From the NCBI RefSeq assembly GCF_029931775.1, contig NC_079325.1, positions 51,878,286-51,942,285 on the forward strand: DNA of 64,000 bases, given 5' to 3'. The position numbers and the translations under genes are program-made. Shown one piece after another: positions 1-22,181 of this stretch (within the stretch, counting starts at the first letter, position 1; every line of letters begins with the position of its first letter). A model generated the notes under the pieces. That model was not told the origin of the DNA. It worked only from the letters and a program-made list of their open reading frames with translations, and made no database searches. This DNA comes from Euleptes europaea (lineage: Eukaryota; Chordata; Lepidosauria; Squamata; Sphaerodactylidae).

Positions 1-130
1 GGAAAACTAATCCAGTTCACCCGATTAGCCGATTAGTTCATGTGGAGGAGTGGGGAATCAAACCTGGTTCTCCAGATCAGAGTCCACAGCTCCAAACCAC
101 CGCTCTTAACCACTACACTACACTGGCTCT
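1..130 (-). mobile_element. Family A tRNA SINE, cut by window edge
   Basis: Head end of a reversed copy (AACCACTACACTACACTGGC). Confidence 0.85.
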
Positions 131-136
131 CTGCCC

Positions 137-745
137 TGAAACAAGGTAGTCTCCACCCTTAAACAACACCCCCCAATATCTTAGTAACTGCTTCTGCAGC
201 CAATCCCCTTGCCCCCCCCAACCAAAACAGCCTAAAAAAACAAAAAAGCTTCCTGCACTTTATTGCAAATTGTACTGGGAGGGAAGAGTGCTTGACTGCA
301 TAGCTCTCTGGAAATGACCAGGGGGACCACACTGTTTTCTAAATTTCTGGTAGCCGCGGTACATCCCCCCCCCTCCAATTAACACTGGAAGCACCCTTCA
401 CTCATACAATGGAATTACCCGAGTGGAGTCTCCCTCCTGGGCTCCTGCATTAGTTGCTGAGCTGAGCATAATTTCAGGCTGGAAGGAAGCAGACATTGTG
501 GGCACCCTCTGAAAACAGATCATTGTGCTGCATCTCTCTTTAGACTGACTGAACAATGCAGTTCCATCCAATGCAGAGACATGGCAGAATTTATGCCCCC
601 CTCCTCACCAAAGTGGAGGTGGAATGAGAGAAGACAGCACTAGCACTGTGAATCATGCAGGGACATAGCAGGCAGCACCCTCCATGCTTAAGTGTTTTGG
701 ATTCCCAGAATGGGCATTTTGTATTCATTAGGTCACACTAGTTGT
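137..745. other. Repeat-poor sequence 5' of GFI1B
   Basis: No gene or known repeat is seen. It may hold a GFI1B 5' UTR exon or promoter, but nothing marks one clearly. Confidence 0.4.
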
Positions 746-1005
746 AGAAGAAGGAGGAGGAGGAGGAGGAGTTGGTTTTTATATGCTGACTTTCTCACCA
801 CTTAAGGGAGAATCAAACCGACTTACAATCACCTTCCCTTCCCCCCCCACAACAGACACCCTGTGAGGTAGGTGGGGCTGAGTGTGTGTGACTTGCCCAA
901 GGTCACCCAGCTGGCTTCATCTGGAGGAGTGGGGAATCAAACCTGTTTCTCCAGATCAGAGTCCACCACTCCAAACCACTGCTCTTAACCACTACACCAC
1001 AGTGG
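746..1005 (-). mobile_element. Family A tRNA SINE, full length
   Basis: Starts with a GAAGAAGGAGGAGG tail and ends 186 bp before the GFI1B ATG. Confidence 0.9.
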
Positions 1006-1191
1006 TAATGAACCCTGGCGTTACTGCTCTAACAAATGAGGCCCCAATACAGTTTATTAACGAACAGGGAATGAAAGATTATTTGTTTTTACCAGGCAGG
1101 ACCCGGGTCAACTTTTGTGGTTCTTTTTCTTATTCCTGTTTTAAGATTCACGACCCATCTTTCCGGATTTCTGTCCATCCGGTAAACAAAA

Positions 1192-12062
<10,871 letters not shown>

Positions 12063-12185
12063 GAGGGACACACCCCCTCCTGTGGAGTCCACCTGCCCAT
12101 CTAGTGAGCTGGCAAAAGGGCCCATCTTATGTTGCAGGGGACTCTCCGAGATGCCTGGAGAAGACGGTGGACAGTGCTTTCCTGG

Positions 12186-12401
12186 GAGGGTTGCCAACTC
12201 CAGCTTGGGAAACAACTGGAGATTTGGGAGTGGAGCTTGCAGAGGGCGGAGTTCCAGAAGGGGGAAGCTCAGCAGGGATGTGATGCTATAGGTCCACTCT
12301 CCGAAGCAGACCCTTTCGCCTGGGTGTCTGATCTCTGTAGTCTAGAGACCAGTTGTAATTCTGGGAGATCTCTAGGCTCCACCTAGAGTTTGGCAGCCCT
12401 A
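12186..12401 (-). mobile_element. TAGGG-MITE in the GFI1B 3' UTR region
   Basis: Diverged full-length copy beginning 124 bp after the GFI1B stop codon, probably inside its 3' UTR. Confidence 0.82.
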
Positions 12402-12570
12402 TTTCCCAACATGCCTTGGGGCACCTGACGGAAACATATCTGTGCAAGCCAGCACCAGGAACACGACAAGCAGCGAAGCAGTACCGGAATGCACTGCTAC
12501 ATACCTCCGTTTTACATCTGCTGTGGCTTCCTGAAGGAATCCTGGGAATTGCAGTTTGGTCAGGATTGTC

Positions 12571-12792
12571 TAGGGTTGCCAGTAGGATTGCCAGATCCCC
12601 CCGCTCAATTGGCAGGTTTTAGGGGGCAGGGCTGGGGCGGCCGCACACAACTGCGCTATGTGATGACATCCCTTCCGGGTTTACTTCCAGAAGTGCTGCA
12701 TCGCCGTAGACAATTTAGCAATTGCCTGCCAAAACCACCCATCAGCACGGTATTGTGATTGTTTTTGCAAAACCACCCACCTGGCAACCCTA
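12571..12792. mobile_element. Distinct MITE sharing the TAGGGTTGCCA ends
   Basis: Has the same TIRs as TAGGG-MITE but an unrelated interior (GTGATGACATC, TTTACTTCCAGAAGTG). The left end is doubled (TAGGGTTGCCAGTAGGATT). Confidence 0.75.
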
Positions 12793-12989
12793 GTTGCCAA
12801 CCTTCGGGTGGGGCCTGGTGATCCCCTGGAATCACAGCTGATCTCCAGATGACAGAGACAACAGACCCTGGAGAAAATGGCTTCTTTGGAGGGTAGACTT
12901 TATGGCATTATACTCTTTTGAGGTCCCTGCGCTCCCCAGGCTCCATCCCCAAATCTCCAGGATTTCTCAACCCAGAGCTGGCAACCATA
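12793..12989 (+). mobile_element. TAGGG-MITE
   Basis: Directly abuts the preceding MITE; ends GTTGCCAACC and GGCAACCATA. Confidence 0.82.
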
Positions 12990-13429
12990 GTATCCCGTAT
13001 TAAAGATTTCCTAGCCCTTTTCATGAAACTCCGGAAAGAACTATAGCGAAGCCCGTCAGTCTGCATTGTAGCTATGCTCTGCAAAAGTATGAATAGCCTG
13101 TTTTGCATCAAATGGATTAGCAGCCACAGGATATGCTACCCACCCATGCAGGCTTCAGTTTGGGGAGATCCTCAGAGGACACAGTAAATATCTATTTATG
13201 CTTATTGTAGCAAATGAGTGTTTTAATTGTTTGAATAAACCAGGCAATAGCAACATCTACAAGCCACTGTTTATTTAGCTGAGAACTCAGTGCCTGTGTG
13301 TGGATTATTACTGGATTATTACCCCAAAACAAGATTTGTCTTGGGGTCTCTACAGCCTAATCCTAAGTATGTGGACACCCTAAACGCTTGTGGCTCGGGA
13401 ATCCCTGATCATTTGTCGTGGTTTAAGAT
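12990..13429. other. Unique sequence 3' of GFI1B
   Basis: No repeat recognised. AATAAA at 13234-13239 could end a GFI1B transcript carrying a 1.2-kb 3' UTR, but this is only a hexamer. Confidence 0.35.
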
Positions 13430-13637
13430 TAGGGTTGCCAGCCTCCAGGTGGTGGCTGGAGATCTCCTGCTATTACAACTGATCTCCAGGCAACAGAGAT
13501 CTGTTCCCCTGGAGGAAATGGCCACTTTGACGATTGGACTCTATGGCATTGAAGTCCCCCCCTCTCCAAACCCTGCCCTTCTCAGGCTCCACCCCCAAAA
13601 TCTCCAGGTATTTCCCAACCCAGAGCTGGAAACCCTA
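13430..13637 (+). mobile_element. TAGGG-MITE, full length
   Basis: Complete copy with GGTGGTGGCTGGAG subtype start, followed directly by a partial minus copy. Confidence 0.9.
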
Positions 13638-13779
13638 ACCTCAGTGGGGTATAATGCCATGGAGACAACCCTCCAAAGCAGACATTTTCTCCAGGGAAAC
13701 TGATCTCGGTAGTCGGAGGGATCAGCTGCCATTCCAGGAGATCTCCAGGACCCCCTACCAGGAGGTTGGTAACCATAAA
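13638..13779 (-). mobile_element. TAGGG-MITE, partial
   Basis: Right two-thirds of a minus copy, ending GGAGGTTGGTAACCATA. Confidence 0.75.
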
Positions 13780-13849
13780 CCCCACTGAAGGTCAGCTTTG
13801 GCTCTATGGCTACTGGTTGGCTACATCCCTCTTGTTTTGCCATCTCACA

Positions 13850-14140
13850 GGAAGCCCTCTGTTTGAAATACTAGCTGTGGCCCGCAAAGCCAAGGAAAAT
13901 CTGTAAACCTCGCCATAAAAAGCAAATCAGACACCTGCCTGTTCTTCTATCAAACGCGCCTGTGTCCAGGAGATTTCCATTGCTATCAGTGATTTACATA
14001 AGCGGCTGGGAGGGGGGATGACGACCATGATAACCCTGCTTTTCAATCTGCATCTACTGCAAGCACTTTTTCTCTTTTTACCCTCCAGCTTTTCCTGCCT
14101 CTCACTGAAATCTAGCATTTGGCACAGAACTGGGTTCTGT
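13850..14140. promoter_or_regulatory. Candidate GFI1B downstream enhancer 1 (GATA, GFI1, E-box)
   Basis: Repeat-free island about 13 kb from the GFI1B ATG. It has TGATAG-type sites (reverse) at 13947-13952 and 13983-13988, TGATAA at 14028-14033, E-box CACCTG at 13932-13937, and a GFI1-type TAAATCAC (reverse, 13989-13996) touching a GATA site. Function is inferred from motif density only. Confidence 0.4.
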
Positions 14141-14141
14141 G

Positions 14142-14520
14142 GGGTTCTGAGTTTCCATTCAAGTCTCTAGTCCTCATGGAGATAATTTTGAAAATATGCA
14201 AGCAGTGTTTGGCATCAGATTTTACATCTGATTTGCTTTGACAGTACTATATTTTGTTTTAAAAAAAACAACCCGACAGATCAGTGTATATATCCATTAC
14301 CTTTTAACAAACATTCCAGTTTAAAACCACATTGATACATGAATTAATAAAATGTGTTCTCATTTTCTGGGCTGACAAAGCACCCCCTCACCCAAAGTTC
14401 ACAGTAGCAAAGATTCAAGCTACTCTTTTTACCCTTTTATCCAGCACATTGCTGGATATTGTGCTATTGTAGTGCTATAGCAATAATTCCTGTCTGGATT
14501 TTCCTTGTGGACAAGACAAG
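14142..14520. other. Unique intergenic stretch
   Basis: AT-rich, no gene or recognised repeat. Confidence 0.4.
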
Positions 14521-14541
14521 TAGGGTTGCCAACCTCCAGGT
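14521..14541 (+). mobile_element. TAGGG-MITE, first 21 bp only
   Basis: TAGGGTTGCCAACCTCCAGG plus T, then Penelope sequence begins abruptly. The rest of this MITE copy was not found. Confidence 0.85.
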
Positions 14542-15745
14542 AGTTCACCACATTCAAAAGTTACAGCACTAGGCTCTATAAACTTATTATATTCGTCTCA
14601 AATACAAAATACAAAATCTTGGATACAAGGTACAAAAACACAATCATACAACAATTTGAATTTTAGAAGGCACAGAAACATCTTGTTACCAACAGTGAAA
14701 CAAATAATAGTCTGTCACCCTGAAGAAAGACGCGCGGAGCGCCAAAGTCCGGGAGATGCTGAAGCTATCCCAACACAACAGTCCCGCGCGAAGCAGCAAT
14801 GACGTCAGCAGGAGGTCGGGCTAAGGTGGATCTTCTAGCCACGGACAAATGGAAGTTTCACTGGTCAGGGTGCAGGTAATGATCCGAAGGATCTGAGGAA
14901 TATGCGATCTAGATATTATTCGACACATTTCGCATCAGGCTTCATCAGCCTAAAAATACAGTGTGTAAATTACAAACAATTTTACCAACTGTGCACATCC
15001 ATGTATGAAGAAACATAACGATACATTAAAATTTTTACCAACTGTGCACATCCATGTATGAAGAAACATAACGATACATTAAAAAACCAACCTTATATAG
15101 CTATAAAACGGAAACCTACTCACCAGTAAATATTGATAATTAATCAGTTTTCTTGGGACATAGTAGACCATTAGAAAGACCTCTTCAGGTTCCTGTGTAG
15201 TTTCACGTGTCCTTGAAAAGCACATCTAATTCAAAGGGTATATGAACCCGCCCATAATTAGCTACAGCTTTGAGCAATGATGAAGGATTATTTCTTAAGT
15301 GAGTGATGCCATACATAAATTAAACCTAAATTAAACCTATAGTTTTAAAATAACACCCAATTCGGTATTTAAACCATTGGGAACTAAGGTTTTAAACATG
15401 AATATAAATTTAGTTTCTTGTTGCAATAATTTGCGTTGTATGTCTATTTGATTATACGGGTGTGCTTGATATTTCCACAATTTCCACCAAAAAGGACATG
15501 TCGTTGTCATTATGTCCCTTTCCCATATAGTGTGTCACCATCGGAGCCTCCTTGATCTTAGCACAGATCCTTGACCTGTGCTCCCCAATGCGCGTTCTGA
15601 TAGCACACATTGTGGAGCCAATATACATCAAATGGCAGGGGGCATAAGATGGCGTAAACCACACGTCATGAAGAGCAATTAGTAAATTGCCTCAATTCAA
15701 ATTTGAACCCCATAGAGGTTGCACTTAGATTTTAAATCAGCAAAC
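14542..15745 (-). mobile_element. Second Penelope-like element, 3' half
   Basis: Minus strand 15664-15452 encodes a GIY-YIG piece (CHLMYIGSTMCAIRTRIGEHRSRI, HYMGKGHND). The 3' UTR extends left to 14542 and carries the family's CTGATGAAGCCTGATGCG wording and a 53-bp direct duplication (about 14979-15085). The reverse transcriptase part is missing. Its left end abuts the first 21 bp of a TAGGG-MITE. Confidence 0.8.
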
Positions 15746-15834
15746 TTAAGGAACTTAAGGTTTTGGGGCTTAAGATTTTGGGGCGAAGTCTAGTTTAGGG
15801 AGGGGAGGCACCTCAGCAGGGTATGATCCCATAG

Positions 15835-16120
15835 GCCATTTATGCAGGGCTGTTTCCTTCGCAGTCACCCCACTGACTGCTCCAGTGCTTCGTTTTGGTT
15901 ATGGATGCTTTTCCCGACCATCAGAGGTCACCTGGCTCTCCCTGCGCGTTTTGCCCATTTTTTCTGGATGCTGTTTTAGCGAGAATCCGGAAAATGCGGG
16001 CAAAATGTCCGGAAATGCTCAGGGAGAACAAGGCGACCTCTGACGGTCGAGAAAGGCATGCATAGTCAAAACGAAGCACCTGAGCAGTCAGTGGGGAAGG
16101 AAACAGCCCTGCATAAATGG
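15835..16120. mobile_element. Palindromic MITE (CCATTTATGCAGGG ends)
   Basis: About 110-bp inverted arms: CCATTTATGCAGGGCTGTTT at the left pairs with AAACAGCCCTGCATAAATGG at the right. The right end touches the TAGGG-MITE at 16121; TAGG flanks both sides. Confidence 0.85.
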
Positions 16121-18606
16121 TAGGGTTGCCAACCTCCAGGTATTAAACATTGTTAAGACTGTAATTTTTGAGGCGTTGTCTTTGGAATACATTACCAAAA
16201 AGGAGGCTGATTTTTTGTTCAACCGATATCCAAGAATGCCAGTATTTTATATATTACCAAAAATCCACAAAACCTTACAATCCCCACCTGGGAGACCAAT
16301 TATTTCTGGTATTAATGGGATACTTGACCCAATCTCCAAATATTTAGAACATCATCTGCATGACTTTGCTACTGAAACCCCGTCATACATACTTGATACG
16401 GGAGATTTTATACAAAAAATTGAAGGCAAGAAATTTCCAGGCAATACTATTCTAGCCACCTTTGATGTGGCGTCCCTTTATACTAACGTTCCACTTGCTG
16501 AAGTTAGAACAATAATTGAGGACAAATTGAACTCCCGGATAGACAAACATCCACCCACCCATTTTTTGATGGATCTTTTGGATCTTCTTTTTGAAAACAA
16601 CTATTTCAGATTTAAAAAACAAATTTATAAACAAGTGAAGGGAGTTGCGATGGGATCTGCCGTGGCCCCTTCAGTGGCCAATATTTTCATGAATGATTTT
16701 GAGAAATTGTATATGTTTTCTAACACCTTTTTCTTACAACATACCTTATTTTATTTTAGATTTGTAGATGATCTGATCATGTGTATAGATGATATTAATA
16801 ATTTTGATGGTCTGGTAAATATACTGAATGATGCTGACTCTAATATCAAATTTGATCATAAAATGCACCCCAATTGCATTAATTTCTTGGATATAAACAT
16901 TAACAAAAATGATGATGGTACAATTTGGATTTCTCCATATAGAAAACCCATGGATAGGATGGCATTACTTCATTTCAACTCTAACCATCCTATGCATTTA
17001 AAACGCAATCTACCGTATGGCCAGATGTTACGGCTTAAACGTAATTCTACTAAGGAAAATGATTACAATAGAACAGCCGCCCATTTAAAGGAGACTCTCC
17101 TCAAAAGGGGATATCCTGAACATTTGATAGATGCAGCTAAGCAAAGAGCTGATGCGCAACCACGGGACCAATTGTTTACACGCCCTAAAATAAATTCAAA
17201 AAGAATAACAACATCTTTTCAATATACTCCATTTGTGGGAGGCATACGTAGGATTATTAATAAGCATTGGCATATGCTGATTACATTGCCTGGTTGCTCA
17301 GAACCGCCCCTTCTTGGCTATAGGAGAACGATGTCCCTTAAGGACAGATTAGTCCACACAGATAATATCGAACGCCCCGTTAGTAGTCTTCGAAGGGGTC
17401 ATTTTCGTTGTGGTCATTGTGTTATGTGTCCGTATGCGCTTCCTGTCAAAAGCTTCACATGTATGAAAACCGGATAAACTTTTGAAATCAAATGCCATAC
17501 TGACTGCAGCTCTGTAAATGTCATTTACGCCGTTCTGTGCCCGTGCCCTCTTGTCTATATAGGCCAAACCAATCGATCCCTAAAAATAAGGATCGGTGAG
17601 CACAGGTCACGCGTGCGCAATGCAGTTTTAGAAGCTCCGATCGTGCCCCATTTCACTCAAGCAAAACACCGGGACACTGACCTGAAATTTTTTGCTCTTT
17701 GGCAATATCAAAAAAGACCATTCCAAAAAGAAAATGTAGATAAGATCTTAAGCCAGAAAGAATCATATTTTATAACACTGTTTAACACCATGATTCCGCA
17801 CGGGTTAAATTCGGCGTGCGATTATTCAGCCTATCTGTGAAGTGGGTGTAACTTTATGTGAAATTTAACAGCGTTTCTATAAATACTCTCTTCCACCTCA
17901 CCCTGTATCCCGTTGTGAATTGAGTCATTGACTTGAAATCATTTAAACTCATGTTAGACGTGAAAAAGTTGTCAGTAAGTATTTGTATATATTTATATAT
18001 ATTTATAATTTTGCATGTTATAGCACCTACTTATTTTTTATAAATTATTATCCAATGATACAAGTTAAAATAATGATGAATTTTATTAGAATAAGAAACA
18101 TCGTGGGATAGCCGTAAGAGCAGCAAGTCTTCTACATTCTTCAGTAAAGGGATCTGAAAAAAAGAAGAAGATAATTAAACAAGAAGAGAATACATATTAT
18201 TTATGGACTATTATGTTATACTGATGAAAAATAGTATGAAACAGGACACTTACCGGAAACCTGTCTGTATTCTGTCCTAAATACTGTGACCTTTTTGGTA
18301 TTATATGCTTTTGTGAGGAAACAAAAGATATAAATATTTTGATTGTTATGATATTGTCATTGGATTAATTATACTATATAGCCATAGAGATTGTTTGCAT
18401 TTTGAATAACCTCCAGGTGGCGGCTGGAGATCTCCTGCTATTACAACTGCTCTCCAGCCGACAGAGATCAGTTCCCCCGGAGGAAATGGCCACTTTGGCA
18501 ATTGGACTCTATGACATTGAAGTCCCTCCCCGTTCCAAACCCCACCCTCCTGAGGCTCTGCCCCAAAAACCTCCTGCTGGTGGTGAAGAGGGACCTGGCA
18601 ACCCCA
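16121..18606 (+). mobile_element. TAGGG-MITE split by the Penelope element
   Basis: Left 21 bp at 16121-16141 and the remainder at 18408-18606, with 11 bp duplicated by the Penelope insertion. Confidence 0.93.
16142..18407 (+). mobile_element. Penelope-like element (RT plus GIY-YIG)
   Basis: A long open frame (from the left junction to about 17477) encodes a Penelope-type reverse transcriptase: FDVASLYTNVP (motif A), VKGVAMGSAVAPSVANIFM (B), FRFVDDLIM (C) and NCINFLDININ (D). Past one break a GIY-YIG endonuclease part follows to 17840 (VIYAVLCPCPLVYIGQTNRS, RIGEHRSR). The frame is open at the left junction, so the copy is 5' truncated. An 11-bp duplication AACCTCCAGGT flanks it (16131-16141, 18408-18418), inside a TAGGG-MITE. 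It looks recent. Confidence 0.93.
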
Positions 18607-18733
18607 ATAAATGGCTAGAGAGTCCATCTTCCAAAGCAGCCATTTTCTCCAGGGGTACTGATCTCTGTAGCCTGGAGATCAGTTGGAATTCCAGGAGAAC
18701 TCCAGCCACTACCTGGAGGATGGGAACACTATG
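18607..18733 (-). mobile_element. TAGGG-MITE, partial
   Basis: Right half of a minus copy (AAAGCAGCCATTTTCTCC onward). Confidence 0.75.
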
Positions 18734-18964
18734 GTCAGGGGTTCTATTCCCCACCCCTGCTAATTTCCTTATAAATCAGCTGCCAATCTGGGTGTCCCCT
18801 TATCCCACCCCCCATGCTGTTCAAATTTTGCTTCTTTCCCTACTGTTCCTAATCTGCTGAAAATCTTTTGGCTGAAGACAGCTGGAAGGACCCCCCCCCT
18901 CCTCTTGGCCTGCTGGGCTTGCTTTGCATGCCCCTCATTTGCTAACCAAAGCAGTCCAAATATT

Positions 18965-19325
18965 AGCAACCTTTTCTTAACACCATGAAAGATTTAGTTG
19001 TGCAGGGCAGAAACAATCGACACTTATTTTCTCCAGCTGAGTTGAGATTTGGGGGCTAGGCAAGTTCATGATTGAAGGGCAGGACAGCCCAAACGCCCCT
19101 GAGGCTGGCAGGGACAGCAGGAAAGTGTGGTCTGAAGTGAGATTAAATTTGCATGTTGGTAGAAAGAGAGAGAACAGCAGGGCCCTGGTGGTGATGGGGG
19201 ACATTTTTGGGTATAGCCTGCTCTGTTTGTTTGTTTGTTTTTCCAAACTAGAATCCATTAGATCCCCCGATGTGTTTTAAGGGTGTTGGGACCAGTGAAT
19301 TGTGAAGGCATGATTGATCTGTGCA
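18965..19325. promoter_or_regulatory. Candidate regulatory island 2 (E-box, ETS, RUNX)
   Basis: Repeat-free. CAGCTG at 19034-19039, and an ETS core GGAAA at 19120 closely followed by TGTGGT (RUNX) at 19126-19131. Weak evidence by itself. Confidence 0.28.
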
Positions 19326-19532
19326 TAGGGTCGCCAGCCTCCAGGTGGTGGCTGAAGACCTCCCGCTATTACAACCAATCTCCAAGTGAAAGAGATCAGT
19401 TCACCTGGAGAAAATGGATGCTTTGGAAGGTGGCCTCTATGCCATTATACCCCATTGAAGTCCCTCCCCTCCCTAACCCCCCCCCCAAAAAAAAATCTCC
19501 AAGTATTTACCAACCCAGATCTGGCAACCCTA
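19326..19532 (+). mobile_element. TAGGG-MITE, full length
   Basis: Flanks TCTGTGCA/TCCATGCA match 6 of 8. Interior has C and A runs. Confidence 0.88.
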
Positions 19533-19628
19533 TCCATGCACTGAACTCATCCTGAGCCCATCCTCCTGCTCAAAGATATGCCTTGTAGGATCACACCAAG
19601 CCTCCTTCCCTGTCTAGCATGCCATAAG

Positions 19629-19799
19629 AGCTTAAGAACATAAGAAAAGCCACGCTGGATCTGACCAAGGCCCATCAAGTCCAGCAGTCTGTTCATATAG
19701 TGGCCAACCAGGTGCTGCTAGGAAGGCCACAAGCAAGATGACTGCAGAAGCATTATTCCGCCTGTGTTCCAAAGCACCTAATATAATAAGCATGCTCAT
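19629..19799 (-). mobile_element. CR1-type LINE 3' end
   Basis: Starts AAGAACATAAGAAAAGCC (reverse of the TTCTTATGTTCTT end) then GCTGGATCTGACCAAGG. Directly followed by a second copy. Confidence 0.8.
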
Positions 19800-20396
19800 A
19801 AGAACATAAGAAAAGCCATGCTGGATCAGACAAAGGTCCATCAAGTCCAGCAATCTGTTCACACCATGGCCAACCAGGTGCCTCTAGGAAGCCCACAAAC
19901 AAGATGACTGCAGCAGCATTGTCCTGCCTGTGTTTCAAAGCACCTGATATCATAGACATGCTCCTCTGATCCTGGAGAGAATAGGTACGCATCATGACTA
20001 GGATCCATTTTGACTAGTAGCCATGGATAGCCCTTTCCTCCATGAACACGTCCGCTCCCCTCTTAAAGCCTTCCAAGTTGGCAGCCATTACCACATCGTG
20101 GTAATTTATCTATGTGTTGTGTGAAGAAATACTTCCTTTTGTCTGTTTTAAATCTCCCCCACTCCAGTTTCAGCAGATGAACCTGCGTTTTGGTATTATG
20201 AGAGAGGGGGAAAAGCTTCTCCCTGTCCACTCTCTCCCCTATGCATAATTTTATAGACCTCTATCATTTCTCCCCTTAACCGCCTTCTTTCTGCCTTCTT
20301 TCCAAGCTGAAGTCGTAAGAGTTTTAACTGGCCTGCAAAAATCTTCCAGAAATTGGCCGCTGGCCCACCATGAAACATAGGCTAGACCACTTCGGC
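19800..20396 (-). mobile_element. CR1-type LINE 3' end, longer
   Basis: Same end, extending through CTTAAAGCCTTCCAAGTTGG and TTTTATAGACCTCTATCATT. Read in reverse it encodes the LEGFKR...MEE tail seen in other copies. Confidence 0.82.
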
Positions 20397-20705
20397 CTGG
20401 TTGCATCTACTCATCCCACTGGGCAAAAGAGCATGGCCAGTTCCAGGTTTTGGGGGGCCCTGGTTAGGGTGTGCCCTGGCTCCCCCTCTCCTCAGCTGAG
20501 CAACACAAGGACCCCCACCCATGTCTTCCTTCCAGCCCACTCACATCTCCACCTGCCTGTGCTTCTTTCCTTCCTCTGTCTATAGGTCAGTCTTCCTCCT
20601 GACTGTATGTCCTTTCCCCAACCGTGCTAGGTGGTGTATGCAGATAGAAACATCTCCACTGTGACCGCCAGGTGTGCCACCATTGTCTATCACCTGCAGG
20701 TCCTT

Positions 20706-20958
20706 TAGGGTTGCCAACCTCCCGGTACTAGCTGGAGATCTCCTGCTATTACGACTGATCTCCAGCCGATAGAGCTCAGTTCACCCGGAGAAAACGGCTG
20801 CTTTGGCAATTGGGCTCTATGGCATCGAAGTCTCTCCCCTCACCAAACCCCACCCTCCTCAGGCTCCACTCCAAACACCTCCCACCAGTGGTGGACCTGG
20901 CAACCCTAGTTGTACTTCTGGGAGATATCCAGGCCCCAGCTGACGGCTGGCAACCTTA
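20706..20958 (+). mobile_element. TAGGG-MITE, full, with a partial neighbour
   Basis: Complete plus copy to 20908, then a 50-bp end of a minus copy (GGCTGGCAACCTTA). Confidence 0.87.
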
Positions 20959-20959
20959 G

Positions 20960-21480
20960 CAGTGGAAGGATGGTTCAATAGCTGCTGGCATTAAAAACAC
21001 AGAAGAGGGAGCTTGGAAATCTGAGGCCGAGGAGGAGCTGCATAGCTCAGCTCAGCTTTGGGGTGATAAGTTTATCAGGCTTTGCCGGCTGCTAACTGTC
21101 AGCCTGAGAAGCAAACCTGCCAGGGAGGGGGGGACCAGCTCCCGGGGCAAGATAGGTCAACCCCGGCCTTATCGGTGCCCAGTCTGAACACAAAGATCCC
21201 CACAGAGCCACTCCCACCCCTCCCAAGCACTTCACCCGCACAACAGGCAGATTGGCAAGGGAAAAAGAGCCGCTCTGCCCTTGCGAGCTCTCGATATGCA
21301 GATGGGCCCCATGCAAACGAGGGCGCGCAAAGCAACGGGAAAGTTGCAAATGGGAGCCTCCGAAATCTCCAGGAAATGCAAACATTGAGGTCTGGAGAGG
21401 CAGGAGGCCAAGATTGAACACTCTGGGGCTGGCATGCGCTCCATGTGCCAAGAGGCTGGGACTGAGGTTGCCAAGCGCCA
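20960..21480. promoter_or_regulatory. Candidate GFI1B downstream enhancer 3 (GATA cluster)
   Basis: Repeat-free island in the middle of dense MITEs. TGATAAG and TTATCA form a tail-to-tail GATA pair at 21064-21077; AGATAG at 21150-21155 and CTTATC at 21168-21173 add two more. A MYB-like TAACTG lies near 21093. Four GATA motifs in 110 bp is unusual. About 20 kb from the GFI1B ATG. Confidence 0.42.
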
Positions 21481-21646
21481 GGTGGGGCTTGGATAGGGTT
21501 GCCAAGTCCAGGTGGCGGCTGGAGATCTCCCGTTATTGCAACTGATCTCAAGGCGATAGAAATCAGTTCCCCTGGAGAAAATGGCCGCTTTGGCAATTGG
21601 ACTCTATGGCATTGAAGTCCCTCCCCAAACCCCACTCTCCTCAGCC

Positions 21647-22181
21647 AGCGTGTAGAGGTTAACAGCGGTGGTTTAGAGCAGTGGACCCTGTTCTGGAGAA
21701 CCTGGTTTGATTCCCCACTCCTCCATATGAGCGGCGGATGCTGATCTGGTGAACTGCATTTGTTTCCCCGCTCCTACAAATGAAGCCGGCTGGGTGACCT
21801 TGGGCTAGTCACAGCTCTCTTAGAGCTCTCTCATAGGGTTGCCAGGTCTCCCTTTGCTACAGGCGGGAGGTTTTGGGGCGGAGCCTGAGGAGGGCGGGGT
21901 TTGGGGAGGGGAAAGACTTCAATGCCATAGAGTCCAATTGGCCAAAGTGGCCATTTTCTCCAGGTGAAGTGATCTCTATTGGCGGGAGATCAGTTGTAAT
22001 AGCAGGAGATCTCCAGCTAGTACCTAGAGGTTGGCAACCCTACTCTCTCAGCCCCACCTACCTCACAGGGTGTCTGTTGTGGGGAAGGGAAGGGCAGGTG
22101 ATTGTAAGCTAGCTTGATTCTTCCTTAAGTGGTAGAGAAAGTTGGCATATAAAAACCAACTCTCCTCCTCCTCCTCCTCCA
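21647..22181 (+). mobile_element. tRNA-headed SINE (family A) split by MITE
   Basis: Family A is a tRNA-derived SINE with box A-like TGGTGTAGTGG, box B-like GGTTTGATTCC and a tail GGCATATAAAAACCAACT plus CTT/CTC repeats. This copy sits inside one MITE and carries another. Confidence 0.88.
21834..22042 (-). mobile_element. TAGGG-MITE inside the SINE
   Basis: Perfect duplication CTCTCTCA (21826-21833, 22043-22050) taken from the SINE body. Confidence 0.96.

Noticed and set aside
13234-13239. Firm GFI1B poly(A) signal
   Set aside because: A lone AATAAA 1.2 kb after the stop, past two MITEs; kept only as a weak note.
16176-17477. 433-codon open frame as a host gene
   Set aside because: It is a Penelope reverse transcriptase inside an insertion with target duplications.
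21099-21635. 178-codon minus-strand frame
   Set aside because: It crosses a unique island and a MITE with no recognisable domain; treated as chance.
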